Below, one piece after another: positions 28,110 to 38,336 of a stretch of 64,000 nucleotides of DNA. Numbering within the stretch: position 1 is the stretch's first letter; every line of letters starts with the position of its first letter. Origin of the DNA: Promineifilum sp. Lineage in GTDB: Bacteria > Chloroflexota > Anaerolineae > Promineifilales > Promineifilaceae. The notes under the pieces were generated by a model, which saw only the letters and a program-made list of their open reading frames with translations, ran no database searches and was not told the DNA's origin. The position numbers and the translations under genes were made by a program. The stretch spans positions 1 to 64,000 of the forward strand of contig JACKBY010000012.1 of assembly GCA_020634335.1 (NCBI GenBank). Reading direction: 5' to 3'.

Positions 28110-30773
28110 ATGTCCGCAAATTTCGATTGGCAGACCGAAGAGGACGAGCGCCGCGCCCAGGACAACATCTGGGACGACGAGCCTCAATTGTCCGGCGATC
28201 GCCCGCCACGGCGACGCCTTCCCTGGCGGTTAGTGACCGTCGTCGGCGTCCTGGTTGCGCTGGTCGGGGCGCTCATCTGGTGGCGAATCGACAAACAAGT
28301 CGAGGCGACGCTGGCCGCCTTCCGCACCGACGTTATCGCCAGCCATAACTTGGTTCAGCGGGCTGTGGCCGAGAATGACGAGGAGATCTTCCGCTCGGTC
28401 CTGTCCGGCAGAGTCCCGGCCTGGACGGCGGCCGAAATGGAAGTGTTCGGCGAACAACTCATGTTCGACCGCACCCCGCTTGGGCTAAGCCCGACGGAAG
28501 GATCGCTGCCGGTTATTCTGACCGCCGGGGACGAGGAAACGCCGGCCGGCGAACGGCCGGTAACGATTGACTTCTCGCCCGATCTCAATGAGGCGACCGT
28601 GACCGTCGCCCAATCTTACCGGGTCGATGCCACGAACGAGACCATCGTCTTGCGGCAGACGACCGTTTTCCGGCGCGGCGATTCGCGCTGGTTGCTGGCT
28701 CCCCCTCTCGATGAATTCTGGGGCGAGTGGGTGACGAACGAAGGCGACTATCTGAGCCTGATTTATCCGCGCCGCGACGAGGACATCGCCGGTCGCCTGG
28801 CCGAAGACATCGACCGGCAAATCGCCGAGATGTGCGCAACGCTGGAGGACATCAACTGCTCGGCCGACTTGCACCTGACAGCCCGGCTGGACTACGATCC
28901 AACTACGCTGGCCGCGCTGGGGCAACCGTTAGGAGCCTTGCAGCGGGCGCGTGAGCGCGAAGATATTCTGGAATTGCCAACCCCCACGCTGGTCGGTCTA
29001 CCGCCCGAGGATGGCGAACAATCGGAAGCAGCCTATCAGGCGCTCGCTGCCGGCTACGCGCGCCACCTGGTCGGCGCGGCGATTGCCCAGTCGATAGGCT
29101 GGAGATTCTGGGATAGCCCCCGCCCGCGGTTGTTCGAGATGTTCGTAGACTATCAGTTAGGCGAGTTGGGGATCACCTCGTGGCCCATTGGCCCCGCCGA
29201 TTACCAGCATATGCTCGACAAAAATATCCGCCTGACCGACATAGGCCGTTTTGCGCGGACGCGCCGGCCGGATGATTTGTCGGCCGAGCAATTGCGGGAA
29301 TTGCAGACGACCATCGACTTTTTGGCCAATGGCTTGCCCGGCGTTTCCGCGGCCGACGCGGAGCGTATCATGAACCGCAACAACAGCTTCGACCTCTTTA
29401 TGGAACAGGTTTTTAGCGCGGCCGATGCCGAAGGCGGCGAAGTGATGCCCCGCAACCCGGACATGGCCTTTTGGCTGTTTGCCTTTCGACAGGCCACCGC
29501 CTCGTCCGACACCCCTCCCGCCTCACCATCGGAGTCCTTGTATTTATCCTGCACGGCCGTCGACGGGAATCAGGCAACCGACACGTCTAACCTGCTGCAA
29601 TACGATCCCGCAGGCGGTACCTGGACCGAGAAGTATTCGTTGCCCGGTTTCATCTGGATGAGCGCTCTGCCCAATCCACAAACGCTGCTGATGCAAGAGT
29701 TTGCAGTGGCCGACGAGCTGTGGCGCACCAACGTGTGGCGAGACGGGGGGCTTGTGCCCGCATTTGTGGCCAGAGACGGCCGCTACGCCATTTCCTTTGG
29801 CGAGACCGATCCCCAGGGTCGGTTCATGGTCGCCTACACATTTGATCCCCAATCGGACACCGCCCATAACTTCCTGCTCGACCTGGCCGATTGCCCCGAC
29901 GGCTGTGCGACCACTGAATTGGAAGGACGGCCTGTGTGGTCGCCCAACGGCCGGCAAGCCATTTATATGGGCGATAGCCAATCCTTTCCCGACGGTTCCT
30001 TTGTCTCGGCCGGCAGCCGCTATATCTTTCTACAATCGTCGGAAGAAATGCGCGATGTCTCCCTGGCTTTAGGACCGGGCGACGCCGCCGGGGGGGCATC
30101 GTCGCTGACATCCCTTGGCAACGGCCGCTCGCCCTTCTGGCTCGATGAGCGCACGTATGGCTACGTGCGGCGCATCGCCACAGATGGCCCGGCGGCCCTG
30201 GCCGATGACGAAATCGTGCTGGCAACTGTCGATGAGCCGGTGCCTTTCAGGGTAATTCCGGCCGCCGATCTTTATCAATTTTTGCCGGAAGACGCCACGG
30301 CGCGACGATTCTCCATCGGCTACGTTGCCACCCATCCCTTGCAACCGGACAAATTGTTCGTCGTGGTGATGGATCCCGTCGATATGCGCGCCTACGTGAT
30401 CATCTATGATCTGGAAACGCAACGGCCTGAGACCCGGCTGAATTTGTACTATCACCTCAATCACTCGCTCAGCTTTTCGCCCGACGGCCGCTATTTGATA
30501 TTAACCGGACAGGATGTCTGGAGAACAACGGCCGGCGACAACAGCGCGGTGATGTTGCTGCACAATATCGCTGACAACCACACCATCCCCGTGATTACCC
30601 GGCTGCCGTTCTTTTTGCCGTCGGTGGTCTATGACTGGACGGAGGACGGCCGTTGGCTGGCGGTAGCGATGGAAGACGGTCTGGTCGGTCTCATCGCCCC
30701 CGACGAAGGCTACGCGAAGCTGCTGCCCCACGGTTATGGGGCCTGTACCTCCGTAGCCTGGGTACAAGAGTAA
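28110..30773 (+). CDS. Large membrane-anchored protein with C-terminal beta-propeller (TolB/PD40-like)
   Basis: 887 aa. An acidic and Arg-rich cytoplasmic N-terminus, one membrane segment (about 40-58), an extracytoplasmic region of about 350 residues of unknown fold, then repeated blades with TolB/PD40-like turns (GRPVWSPNGRQAIYMGD, LSFSPDGRYLILTG, YDWTEDGRWLAVAM). The AANL/ATAE-type stretches between blades are consistent with a six- or seven-bladed propeller. No enzyme motif. Probably surface exposed. GAGG lies before the ATG. Confidence 0.78.
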   Translation: MSANFDWQTEEDERRAQDNIWDDEPQLSGDRPPRRRLPWRLVTVVGVLVALVGALIWWRIDKQVEATLAAFRTDVIASHNLVQRAVAENDEEIFRSVLSGRVPAWTAAEMEVFGEQLMFDRTPLGLSPTEGSLPVILTAGDEETPAGERPVTIDFSPDLNEATVTVAQSYRVDATNETIVLRQTTVFRRGDSRWLLAPPLDEFWGEWVTNEGDYLSLIYPRRDEDIAGRLAEDIDRQIAEMCATLEDINCSADLHLTARLDYDPTTLAALGQPLGALQRAREREDILELPTPTLVGLPPEDGEQSEAAYQALAAGYARHLVGAAIAQSIGWRFWDSPRPRLFEMFVDYQLGELGITSWPIGPADYQHMLDKNIRLTDIGRFARTRRPDDLSAEQLRELQTTIDFLANGLPGVSAADAERIMNRNNSFDLFMEQVFSAADAEGGEVMPRNPDMAFWLFAFRQATASSDTPPASPSESLYLSCTAVDGNQATDTSNLLQYDPAGGTWTEKYSLPGFIWMSALPNPQTLLMQEFAVADELWRTNVWRDGGLVPAFVARDGRYAISFGETDPQGRFMVAYTFDPQSDTAHNFLLDLADCPDGCATTELEGRPVWSPNGRQAIYMGDSQSFPDGSFVSAGSRYIFLQSSEEMRDVSLALGPGDAAGGASSLTSLGNGRSPFWLDERTYGYVRRIATDGPAALADDEIVLATVDEPVPFRVIPAADLYQFLPEDATARRFSIGYVATHPLQPDKLFVVVMDPVDMRAYVIIYDLETQRPETRLNLYYHLNHSLSFSPDGRYLILTGQDVWRTTAGDNSAVMLLHNIADNHTIPVITRLPFFLPSVVYDWTEDGRWLAVAMEDGLVGLIAPDEGYAKLLPHGYGACTSVAWVQE

Positions 30774-30896
30774 GTTGCCGGCTGATACAATTTGATGAAA
30801 AAGGTCCGCACTTATTTATCAAAGTGCATCAGCCATGCCAACCGGGCGATAGACACCCCCGCACCGAGCACGTCACGACCCTGAGCTTAACGCTGC

Positions 30897-30925
30897 TTGA
30901 CGCGACTGGCCGGGATCAATAGAAT
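30897..30925 (+). promoter_or_regulatory. Promoter of miaB
   Basis: TTGACG, 17-base spacer, TAGAAT. The identical hexamer pair and spacing occur before tRNA-Arg on the other strand. Confidence 0.65.
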
Positions 30926-30982
30926 CCATTTGCTCGACGGGCCCCACACCAAAATATGCCCTCCACCGGGCTAGCGGCAAGT

Positions 30983-32383
30983 ATGACTAAGACTTATCAT
31001 TTCTGGATCACCGGCTGTCAGATGAATTACGCTGACGCGCGGCGCGTGGCGACCGAACTGGAGAAGCTCGGTTATGAGTCAACGCCTCGCGCCGAAGACG
31101 CCGACGTCGTCATCCTGGAAACTTGCACCGTTCGACAACAATCGGAAGACAAAGCCTACCATAAACTCCACAGCCTGAAGCCGCTGAAAGCCGAGCGCCC
31201 CGGCGTAACCGTGGCAGTGATGGGATGCGTGGTCGGTGTGCGCGGCAACGAGGTGCTGGAGAAGCGCTTCCCGTTCGTCGACGTCTTCATGGAGCCTTCG
31301 ACCGATGGCTTGCCGCTCATCAGCCACCTGACTCAGGATAGCGACTACAATCTGGAACAGGCGACCACGCGACAGCGCCATGCTCTGCAGGATGCAGGTC
31401 TGGAAGCGGGAGCGGTCGTTTTGCCCGTTGAACAACGCGGCCAACTCGTTTCCGCACCCGTCGCCATCGTCTACGGCTGCTCCCACGCCTGCACCTTTTG
31501 CATCATCCCCCAAAAGCGCGGCATCGAGCGCAGCCGGCCGGTGGGCGAAATCGCCGCCGAAGTGCGCTCGCTGGTAGCGCAGGGGATCAAGGAGGTGGTG
31601 CTGCTGGGCCAGATCGTAGATCGGTATGGCTTTGACGTTCCCGACGGCCCCGATTTGGCCGACCTGCTGCGCGTGATAAACGGCGTGGATGGGCTGGAGC
31701 GCATCCGCTTCCTGACCAGCCACCCCAGCTACATGACCGACCGCATTCTGGAAACCGTCGCTGCTCTGCCGAAGGTGATGCCCCAGATCGAGATTCCAAT
31801 CCAGGCGGGGAACAACGACATCCTGGCCGCCATGAAGCGCGGCTACACGCGCGAGCAATATCGCGCGTTGATCCAGCGTGTGCGCACCATCATCCCCGAT
31901 GCCGCCATTCACTGTGACATCATCGTCGGCTTTCCGGGAGAAACGGCCGCACAGTTCCAGGACACCTATGACATCCTGGCTGAGCTGCGGCTGGACAAGA
32001 TCCACCTGGCCCGCTACAGTCCGCGCCCCGGCACAGTCAGCACCCGGCGCATGGTCGACGACGTGCCGGACGAGGAGAAACGCCGGCGGTTCCAGATGCT
32101 GGAAGCGCTGCAAAAAGAAATCCTGCAGGAAAAGATGCGCCGCTATCTGGGAGAGACCGTCGAGGTATTGGTCGAGGAGCGAGACAAAGGGCGCTGGCGC
32201 GGCCGCACGCCCCACAACAAACTGGTTTTCTTTGATCACCCCGGCCAACTGCGCGGGCAACTGGTGAACGTCGAGATCACCCACACCGGCCCATGGAGCA
32301 TGTCCGGCCGGATAGCGGCGACGGGCGCAGCCATCCCGGCGGCGACACCCACAGCCGACCTGATCCCTCTGACCGTCCTCTAA
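30983..32383 (+). CDS. miaB: tRNA-2-methylthio-N6-dimethylallyladenosine synthase MiaB
   Basis: Radical-SAM methylthiotransferase acting on i6A37 of tRNA. I start at MTKTYHFWITGCQMN; an in-frame Met nine codons earlier is possible, and neither has a clear Shine-Dalgarno. UPF0004 domain: GCQMNYADA and CTVRQQSEDKAY supply the auxiliary cluster Cys, with a third in VMGCVVG. Radical SAM site CSHACTFCIIP (CxxxCxxC). A TRAM domain follows (VLVEERDKGRWRGRTPHNKL). CQMN favours MiaB over MtaB or RimO. Confidence 0.93.
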   Translation: MTKTYHFWITGCQMNYADARRVATELEKLGYESTPRAEDADVVILETCTVRQQSEDKAYHKLHSLKPLKAERPGVTVAVMGCVVGVRGNEVLEKRFPFVDVFMEPSTDGLPLISHLTQDSDYNLEQATTRQRHALQDAGLEAGAVVLPVEQRGQLVSAPVAIVYGCSHACTFCIIPQKRGIERSRPVGEIAAEVRSLVAQGIKEVVLLGQIVDRYGFDVPDGPDLADLLRVINGVDGLERIRFLTSHPSYMTDRILETVAALPKVMPQIEIPIQAGNNDILAAMKRGYTREQYRALIQRVRTIIPDAAIHCDIIVGFPGETAAQFQDTYDILAELRLDKIHLARYSPRPGTVSTRRMVDDVPDEEKRRRFQMLEALQKEILQEKMRRYLGETVEVLVEERDKGRWRGRTPHNKLVFFDHPGQLRGQLVNVEITHTGPWSMSGRIAATGAAIPAATPTADLIPLTVL

Positions 32384-32400
32384 ATTCGCAACTTTCGTGG

Positions 32401-33705
32401 TTAGACCGCGAAATAACCCGGCTGGGTCGCGCCGCGACTGAGAGCGGCCGTGAGGTCGTCGCCGTTGTTGACCGTGTACACCACCTGTCCGGCGGCGCGC
32501 AGGAGATGATAGAGCGACTCAGTCGAGCGCGTGCCGCTGAATGACGCCGGATTCACCAGGATAGTAACAACGCGCAGGCCACGACGCGAGAGCTGTCGTG
32601 CGGCAATCGACCAATCCTCGCGGCCGTAGGGCGTGACGACAATAAGCGTTGTGCCGCGCGGGAACAAATGCGTCTCGGCATAGAGCATATCCTGCAACGG
32701 CACTTCCCCCTCAGCCCGCATCACCGCCAGTGTCTCCAAAATGCGATTGAACTGCCGCTCGCCCCGGTCGGGCTGCAAGATCTCGTTCGACTGCCCATAA
32801 GTCAACATGCCCACGGCACGATCGCGCCGCAGGAAAAACTGGGCCACCGACGCAGCAATCGTCACCGTGTACTCCTCGGTCGATTCCGGCAAGCGAAACT
32901 CCTGCATTTTGAGCCAGCCGGGAACATCACCCAGGGTTGGCGGTGGCTTACCGGCTTGCTTGCGCGGTGCGACGTGGCCGAAAACCGACATGTCCGGCAC
33001 GATCCAGATGTCGGCCAGCGGGTCCAGCTCGAACTCCTTCACGACCAGCCTGTCGCGGCGGGCCGTCGATTTCCAGTGAATGCGGTTAAAGCTGTCGCCC
33101 GGCTCGTAATCGCGCACACTGGAGGCGTTGGTCGTGATGTAGTGGGTGCGGCGGCGCAGCGCGTCGCCGCCGGGCAAGATGCCCACGGGCAACGCGAACT
33201 GGTGAATGTCGAACGTCATGGGGAACACCACCACGTTGCTCGTCGGCGTCAGGTCGCGCTCCATCGGAAACAGGCCGAACGGGTCGCTGGTGCGCAGGCG
33301 GATCGGGCCAAGCTGGTAGCGGCCGCGCTGTTGGCAGATGGTGGTCACGCGCCAGCTATAACTCTGCCGAGAGCCGAGATTGTTGACGACATGGCTGGAA
33401 TAATGATAGGGCAAATTGGAATAATCGCGCACTTCCAGCCACAATTTGGGCACAATCGTCGTGTTGCGCACGGTGAAGCGCTCCTCCAGCGGCCGCCCCA
33501 CCTGCGTGCGACGCACCCGTGTCAACCGCGAGAGATGAACGCTGTTGAGGTTGATCCAGGCCCAGGCGAACGACAGAATGAGCAACAAGCCCAGCAAATA
33601 GGCCAGCGTGAAGAGCAGGTCCCGCCCGGTGACAAGACCCGCGATAAAGGCCGCCAGGGCCAGGGCGAAGACAACGGTGCGCCGTTGCCCCAGAAACGCC
33701 GCCAT
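32401..33705 (-). CDS. DUF58 domain membrane protein
   Basis: 434 aa. Two N-terminal membrane segments (about 10-50), an immunoglobulin-like middle, and the DUF58 signature DYEPGDSFNRIHWKSTARRD followed by a von Willebrand-like region. DUF58 proteins typically pair with MoxR ATPases as a chaperone-like system for membrane or periplasmic complexes. The start codon overlaps the moxR stop by one base (TGATG), so coupling is expected. No transglutaminase partner is adjacent. Confidence 0.9.
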   Translation of the reverse strand: MAAFLGQRRTVVFALALAAFIAGLVTGRDLLFTLAYLLGLLLILSFAWAWINLNSVHLSRLTRVRRTQVGRPLEERFTVRNTTIVPKLWLEVRDYSNLPYHYSSHVVNNLGSRQSYSWRVTTICQQRGRYQLGPIRLRTSDPFGLFPMERDLTPTSNVVVFPMTFDIHQFALPVGILPGGDALRRRTHYITTNASSVRDYEPGDSFNRIHWKSTARRDRLVVKEFELDPLADIWIVPDMSVFGHVAPRKQAGKPPPTLGDVPGWLKMQEFRLPESTEEYTVTIAASVAQFFLRRDRAVGMLTYGQSNEILQPDRGERQFNRILETLAVMRAEGEVPLQDMLYAETHLFPRGTTLIVVTPYGREDWSIAARQLSRRGLRVVTILVNPASFSGTRSTESLYHLLRAAGQVVYTVNNGDDLTAALSRGATQPGYFAV

Positions 33706-34670
33706 CAGGCGCGCACCCGCTGGCGGCCGACCTGCGCGCCAGGCACGGCCGTTTGGTCGACGATGTCGAGGACGATCTGTTCCGGCTCAATGTCCTTGAT
33801 GCGCGCCGCCGGTCCGACGATGATGCGGTGGCCCAGGGCCGACCCGGCCAGGGATTTGACGTCATCGGGCAGGACATAATCGCGGCCAAGCAGGGCGGCG
33901 CGCGCCTGCCCCAGCCGGTAGATTGCCAGCGCCCCGCGCGAGCTGGAACCCAGGTAAACGTCCGGGTGCTCGCGCGTTTGACGCACAATGTTGATGATGT
34001 ACTCCTTCACCAACTGGTCCACGTAGATATCCTTGACTGCTTCTTGCGCAGCTCGCAGCTCGTCGACGCCAACGACCTGCTGCAGAGTATTGACCGGGTG
34101 CTGGTGCTGCTGCCGGTCGAGCACCTCGATCTCCTCTTCCTTGCCCGGATACCCCAGCCGAATGCGCAACATGAACCTGTCCAGCTGGGCCTCCGGCAGC
34201 GGGAAGGTGCCCTCGTACTCGATGGGGTTCTGCGTAGCCAGGACCATGAAAGGCACGTCCAGGGGATAGGTGTGGCCGTCGACCGTCACCTGTCGCTCCT
34301 CCATGGCCTCCAGCAGGGCTGACTGGGTTTTTGGCGTAGCCCGGTTGATCTCGTCGACCAGGACGATCTGGGCGTGAATGGGCCCGGGGCGAAACTCGAA
34401 TTCCCGCGTCTGCTGGTTGAATACGGACACGCCGGTCACGTCGCTGGGCAACATGTCGGGCGTAAACTGGATACGCTGGAACTTGCAGCCGACCGACTTG
34501 GACAGCGACTTTGCCAGCACGGTCTTGCCGACACCGGGCACGTCCTCGATCAGGATATGCCCCTGACACAACAAGCCCAGAACGGTCAACTGCACCGCCT
34601 GGCGCTTGCCGACCATCACGTTTTCAACATTCTCCACAATCTTGTTGGCGGTCGCCTGAATATCTGCCAT
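33705..34670 (-). CDS. MoxR-family AAA+ ATPase
   Basis: 321 aa. Walker A EDVPGVGKTVLAKSL, Walker B IVLVDEINRA, sensor ATQNPIEYEGTFPLPEAQLD, and a C-terminal lid domain. Full length. Works with the DUF58 partner just downstream, probably in assembling or maturing an envelope complex; the client is unknown. Confidence 0.93.
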   Translation of the reverse strand: MADIQATANKIVENVENVMVGKRQAVQLTVLGLLCQGHILIEDVPGVGKTVLAKSLSKSVGCKFQRIQFTPDMLPSDVTGVSVFNQQTREFEFRPGPIHAQIVLVDEINRATPKTQSALLEAMEERQVTVDGHTYPLDVPFMVLATQNPIEYEGTFPLPEAQLDRFMLRIRLGYPGKEEEIEVLDRQQHQHPVNTLQQVVGVDELRAAQEAVKDIYVDQLVKEYIINIVRQTREHPDVYLGSSSRGALAIYRLGQARAALLGRDYVLPDDVKSLAGSALGHRIIVGPAARIKDIEPEQIVLDIVDQTAVPGAQVGRQRVRA

Positions 34671-35021
34671 TTTTTATACCTCAAGAGGAATGAGGAGCAC
34701 GGCCCCACCCGACATCACTCGTGCGGGCGCAACTCTGGGGCGCAGTCTCCATGATCTGAACGGGCGGAGTATAGCACGTTTTACGACAAGGGTAATTTTA
34801 GGTGACAATTTGGGGTCATCAAGCCTTTTGCCGGAAATTATGCGTGACCAAGTGTAGCATATCGCGAACCAACGACAGTCAAAAATGAAGCTCACAAATA
34901 GTTAATTATGCCACTGTATTTCGGCAGCCGGTTGTTTATAGTTTCTGCTGGGAATTACCTTACCGAACCACAGGCAAATTGCGAGAACCTGACAGACGAA
35001 TGGCGAAGGAAAAACCACACC
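34671..35021. other. Divergent intergenic region between moxR and a lipoprotein gene
   Basis: 351 bases. On the - strand a TGCTATACT extended -10 (34768-34773 core) could start moxR. On the + strand only the ribosome site AAGGA before the lipoprotein ATG is clear. I see no coding sequence and no strong hairpin. Confidence 0.35.
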
Positions 35022-36119
35022 ATGAAGAAACTGCAATTCCTGATTACTATGCTCATTCTCGCGTTGACCCTGGGCGCGTGTACGCCAGGCGGCCCCAACG
35101 CAGAAGTAACGGCAACGGATGAACCCACGGTGACACTGCCCGCGGCGGTGGAGACGGCCGAGCCGATGCCCGCGGCCAATACGCCTGTGGCCGAAAGCGG
35201 CGCGAGTGATTGTCCAATTGCCACAGAAAATACGCACCTGTTGCGCGATCCGAGCCACGGATTCTGCCTGCTATACCCGGTGACCCACAAGGTCGAACGG
35301 CCGAATCCGCAAGAAGTGGTGCTGGTGGTAGGCGGCCTCCTGAATGCCGGCGATCCGCGCGCCATGATCAATGTGTCTGAGGGTCGAACGGCGGCCGAAG
35401 TGGCCGACGAGATCGTCGCCGGATTTGAGGGCTTCGACATCACGCCTTCCCAGACGACCGTAGCTGGAGAACCAGCAATGGTTCTGGATAATGTACCCGG
35501 TCAGGATATTAACCGGCGCGTGTTATTTACCCATGGCGATCAACTCTACGATATCTACTTTTCGCCGATTGAACCGACCGACACGACCGCTATCGACGCC
35601 TTTATGGAAGGCATCCTGGAATCGTTCACCTTTATCCCGGTGAGTGAGACGGTGACGGCGGCCGATGAGTGCGTCCACCCAAAAGCTGATCAACAGTTGA
35701 TCACCGACGAAGCGTTCGGCTACTGCTTTGTGGTATCGTCCGAATTCACCTACGAGCAACCGAGCGAGACAAATGCCAATATCTTCGTCGGTTCGATGAT
35801 GGACGTGGAACACCCGAAATTGATGATCGAGGTGATCGACGCGGACGGACAGGATGCCGCGGCCGCGGCCGACGCTCTGGCGGCCTCGTTCGAGGGCTTC
35901 GCGATCGAGCGCACGTTCGGCGATACGCTGGGCTACGAGCCGGCCGAACGTCTCGACGGCGTACCCGGGCAGGACATCGGGCGCGTGCTGTTAGCTGTCC
36001 ACGGAGATCGGCTCTATCGGCTCACGTTCGTTCCCGCCGACGATACTCAAACCGAACTGTATGGTCAGATGGAAGCGCTTTTTGCGCAGGTTCTGAACAC
36101 ATTCCGATTTCTGCCCTAG
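35022..36119 (+). CDS. Lipoprotein with two tandem copies of an uncharacterised domain
   Basis: 365 aa from MKKLQFLITM, with AAGGA upstream. Lipobox LTLGACTP, then a low-complexity linker. Two related units of about 140 residues follow: the first runs from SHGFCLLYPVTHKVERP to VPGQDINRRVLFTHGDQLYD, the second from AFGYCFVVSSEFTYEQP to VPGQDIGRVLLAVHGDRLYR. Each has one Cys near its start and the shared VPGQDI-H-GD-LY pattern, so internal duplication is clear. Fold resembles small secreted PsbP/DUF-like sheets; no function can be assigned. Confidence 0.8.
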   Translation: MKKLQFLITMLILALTLGACTPGGPNAEVTATDEPTVTLPAAVETAEPMPAANTPVAESGASDCPIATENTHLLRDPSHGFCLLYPVTHKVERPNPQEVVLVVGGLLNAGDPRAMINVSEGRTAAEVADEIVAGFEGFDITPSQTTVAGEPAMVLDNVPGQDINRRVLFTHGDQLYDIYFSPIEPTDTTAIDAFMEGILESFTFIPVSETVTAADECVHPKADQQLITDEAFGYCFVVSSEFTYEQPSETNANIFVGSMMDVEHPKLMIEVIDADGQDAAAAADALAASFEGFAIERTFGDTLGYEPAERLDGVPGQDIGRVLLAVHGDRLYRLTFVPADDTQTELYGQMEALFAQVLNTFRFLP

Positions 36120-36225
36120 GTTGTGGGGGCGCGTCATCCGCCGGCGGCCGCCTTGGCTCGCCGGTGGATGACCGTCAGCCGAAAATCAAGCATTCGTAGG
36201 GATAATTCCGTTATACTTTGTGTAT

Positions 36226-38280
36226 ATGGCGCGGTTAACTTGCTGGCTGATAGGATTTCTAGCCCTCTTTCTGGTCTCGTGCTCACCCAGCGGGCCGGCA
36301 GAGGAGGAGGCACTCAATTCACCCTCGCCTCCCGTCGCCTCGTCCACGGCCTCATTCCCATCGGGCGCTGCTCAACTGGTCATCCTGTCGCCCCTGGAAA
36401 TAGATGGCGCCCACTCGCGGCTATTCACCGTCGGCCAGGTGAATGGCGAACCGAAGATCCTTGTTCTCGACGGGCAGACCGGCAGCTTGCTCGCGGCCTG
36501 GGATGACCCCGGCCCGCTGGCCCTCGACACACTGCGCCAACGTCTGGTAGTGGATCGAGGCGCGCAGGGTGTAGCCTTGCTGAATGCCGCCACTGGGCAA
36601 ACCCAGGCCGTCATTGATCTGCCGGCCCAAGACGGCCCCCCCGCCCCACAAATCGATGCCGAGTCAGGCTTGATCTACGCCTTTCGAGAGACGACCGTTT
36701 TCGTGATCGACCCCGCTACGGGCGAGAGCATCCGTACCCTCCCGCTGACTGTGGAGCGTTTTGTGTGCGATGCGCCCTCCGGCGACGCGCCGATCTACCA
36801 AACCACAGCCGACCCGGCGACCGGCCGCTTGTATTTGTCGTTCATCAGCCACACCTGCATCCCCTGGGTCACGATGACCCTCGTGGCCCTGGACCCCAGG
36901 CAGGGTGTGGAAGTCGGCCGAACTGAAATCGACGTCAACTCTCAATATACCCCTTACAATGGCCATCTGATCGGTGTTTCCGTCAACCGCCTGGGGCCAA
37001 CCGTATTCTGGCGATGGGAAGAAGCATCTCAATGGCATCAGGAGAGTGGGGACTTCCAGGGCGGGCCGGCAGGAATGGTCGTGGATACCGGACGGCAATT
37101 GATCTATGAGGCCATCGGGGAGACGATTCGCATCGTTGAACCCAAGAAAAGCACGTTGGCAGGGGAGATGAGCGTACCACTACTGGCCGACAGCCGGCTG
37201 GCCGGGCACGATCCGGCCAGTGACACCCTGTATTTCGTCACTTCCTCCGGCCGGCTGATCTTGTGGCCGGCCACCAACTTGTTCGATGAGCCATCTCTTC
37301 CCGTAGTCGCGCCTTCACCACTGCCGCCGGTACCCGTCCGGCAAATTGTCCCGGCCCCCAACTGGGCCGATAATCGAACGATGGCCGTGGTCGTGGGGGA
37401 CGTTGACTGCGCCGGCGGCGGGCAGTTGTTCGTAATGATCAATCCCGACAGTGGCTGGCTACCCAGCCTTACTGCCGGCAATGGAGCTTGTGAATCGGTG
37501 GCAACCGTCGCCTTTTCGCCGGCATTTCGACAAGATTCGCTGCTCATTGCCGCCACGAACCAGCCGCCGACGGTGATGCGTTCGCTGGATACCGGGCGCT
37601 CGTGGACGCCCGCCGCAACAGCCTTCCCCGAAGGGACGCGCTTCGCTGCCCTATTCATCTCGCCCGGCTATGCCGACGATCAAACCCTGTTCACTCTGAC
37701 GAGTACCGGGCTGCTTTATCGCTCGCGAGACGGCGGTCAAAATTGGCGCTTGCTCGATCAGCGACTGGGACACGTGACCCTGGCCGGTGGCCAAGGTGCG
37801 GCGCTCGAACTCTACGGTGCCTTTGGCGGGCGTGTCCTCCACTCGACTGATGGCGGCGAAAACTGGGTAGAGGTCGGGGCCACGCCTAACGGAGAATCGC
37901 TCACCCTGCTGGCCGCGGCTCCCTCAGCCGGCGAACACGCGCTCCTGTACGCCTTCACGGAGGGGGGGCAGTTTGCCCGTTCGCTCGATGGCGGCGCGAC
38001 GTGGCAATCCATACTAGAGACGTCGCCCGGACCGGCGCAACTGGCCGTCGCCGTCGATGTAGATGAAGAACACAGGCCGGTCTTCCTGCTGCACGACCGT
38101 TCGATCACAGCCTCGTTCGACGGAATGGCCAGCGTTTGGGCGGCCGGCGCGCCCGACGAAGCGGGCCGCTTCCAGCCCACGGCCATGGCCGTCACCCCCG
38201 ATTTCGCCGCCATGCCCTACCTGTTTGCGGGCACGGCCGATGGCCAGATCATCCGCGTTCGCGCCGATGCGCAGCCTTAA
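36226..38280 (+). CDS. Lipoprotein with beta-propeller repeats (YVTN-like then BNR/sortilin-like)
   Basis: About 684 aa. Lipobox LFLVSCSPS. The first half has repeats like bacterial surface-antigen propellers (LFTVGQVNGEPKILVLDGQT, IYEAIGETIRIVEP). The second half has BNR/YCF48 Asp-box turns: RSLDTGRSWTPA, YRSRDGGQNWRLL, HSTDGGENWVEV and RSLDGGATWQSI. It is probably exported and may bind glycans or proteins. A TATACT lies 8 bases upstream of the ATG with only a weak -35. Confidence 0.82.
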   Translation: MARLTCWLIGFLALFLVSCSPSGPAEEEALNSPSPPVASSTASFPSGAAQLVILSPLEIDGAHSRLFTVGQVNGEPKILVLDGQTGSLLAAWDDPGPLALDTLRQRLVVDRGAQGVALLNAATGQTQAVIDLPAQDGPPAPQIDAESGLIYAFRETTVFVIDPATGESIRTLPLTVERFVCDAPSGDAPIYQTTADPATGRLYLSFISHTCIPWVTMTLVALDPRQGVEVGRTEIDVNSQYTPYNGHLIGVSVNRLGPTVFWRWEEASQWHQESGDFQGGPAGMVVDTGRQLIYEAIGETIRIVEPKKSTLAGEMSVPLLADSRLAGHDPASDTLYFVTSSGRLILWPATNLFDEPSLPVVAPSPLPPVPVRQIVPAPNWADNRTMAVVVGDVDCAGGGQLFVMINPDSGWLPSLTAGNGACESVATVAFSPAFRQDSLLIAATNQPPTVMRSLDTGRSWTPAATAFPEGTRFAALFISPGYADDQTLFTLTSTGLLYRSRDGGQNWRLLDQRLGHVTLAGGQGAALELYGAFGGRVLHSTDGGENWVEVGATPNGESLTLLAAAPSAGEHALLYAFTEGGQFARSLDGGATWQSILETSPGPAQLAVAVDVDEEHRPVFLLHDRSITASFDGMASVWAAGAPDEAGRFQPTAMAVTPDFAAMPYLFAGTADGQIIRVRADAQP

Positions 38281-38306
38281 ACCTAACCGTTTTTCTCTCT
38301 CAAAAC

Positions 38307-38336
38307 TTCGACCGGATAGAACAGATGTGATATAAT
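38307..38336 (+). promoter_or_regulatory. Promoter with almost no leader
   Basis: TTCGAC, 18-base spacer, perfect TATAAT. The ATG of the next gene is only 14 bases after the -10, so the transcript would have a leader of about 7 nt. Confidence 0.55.
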
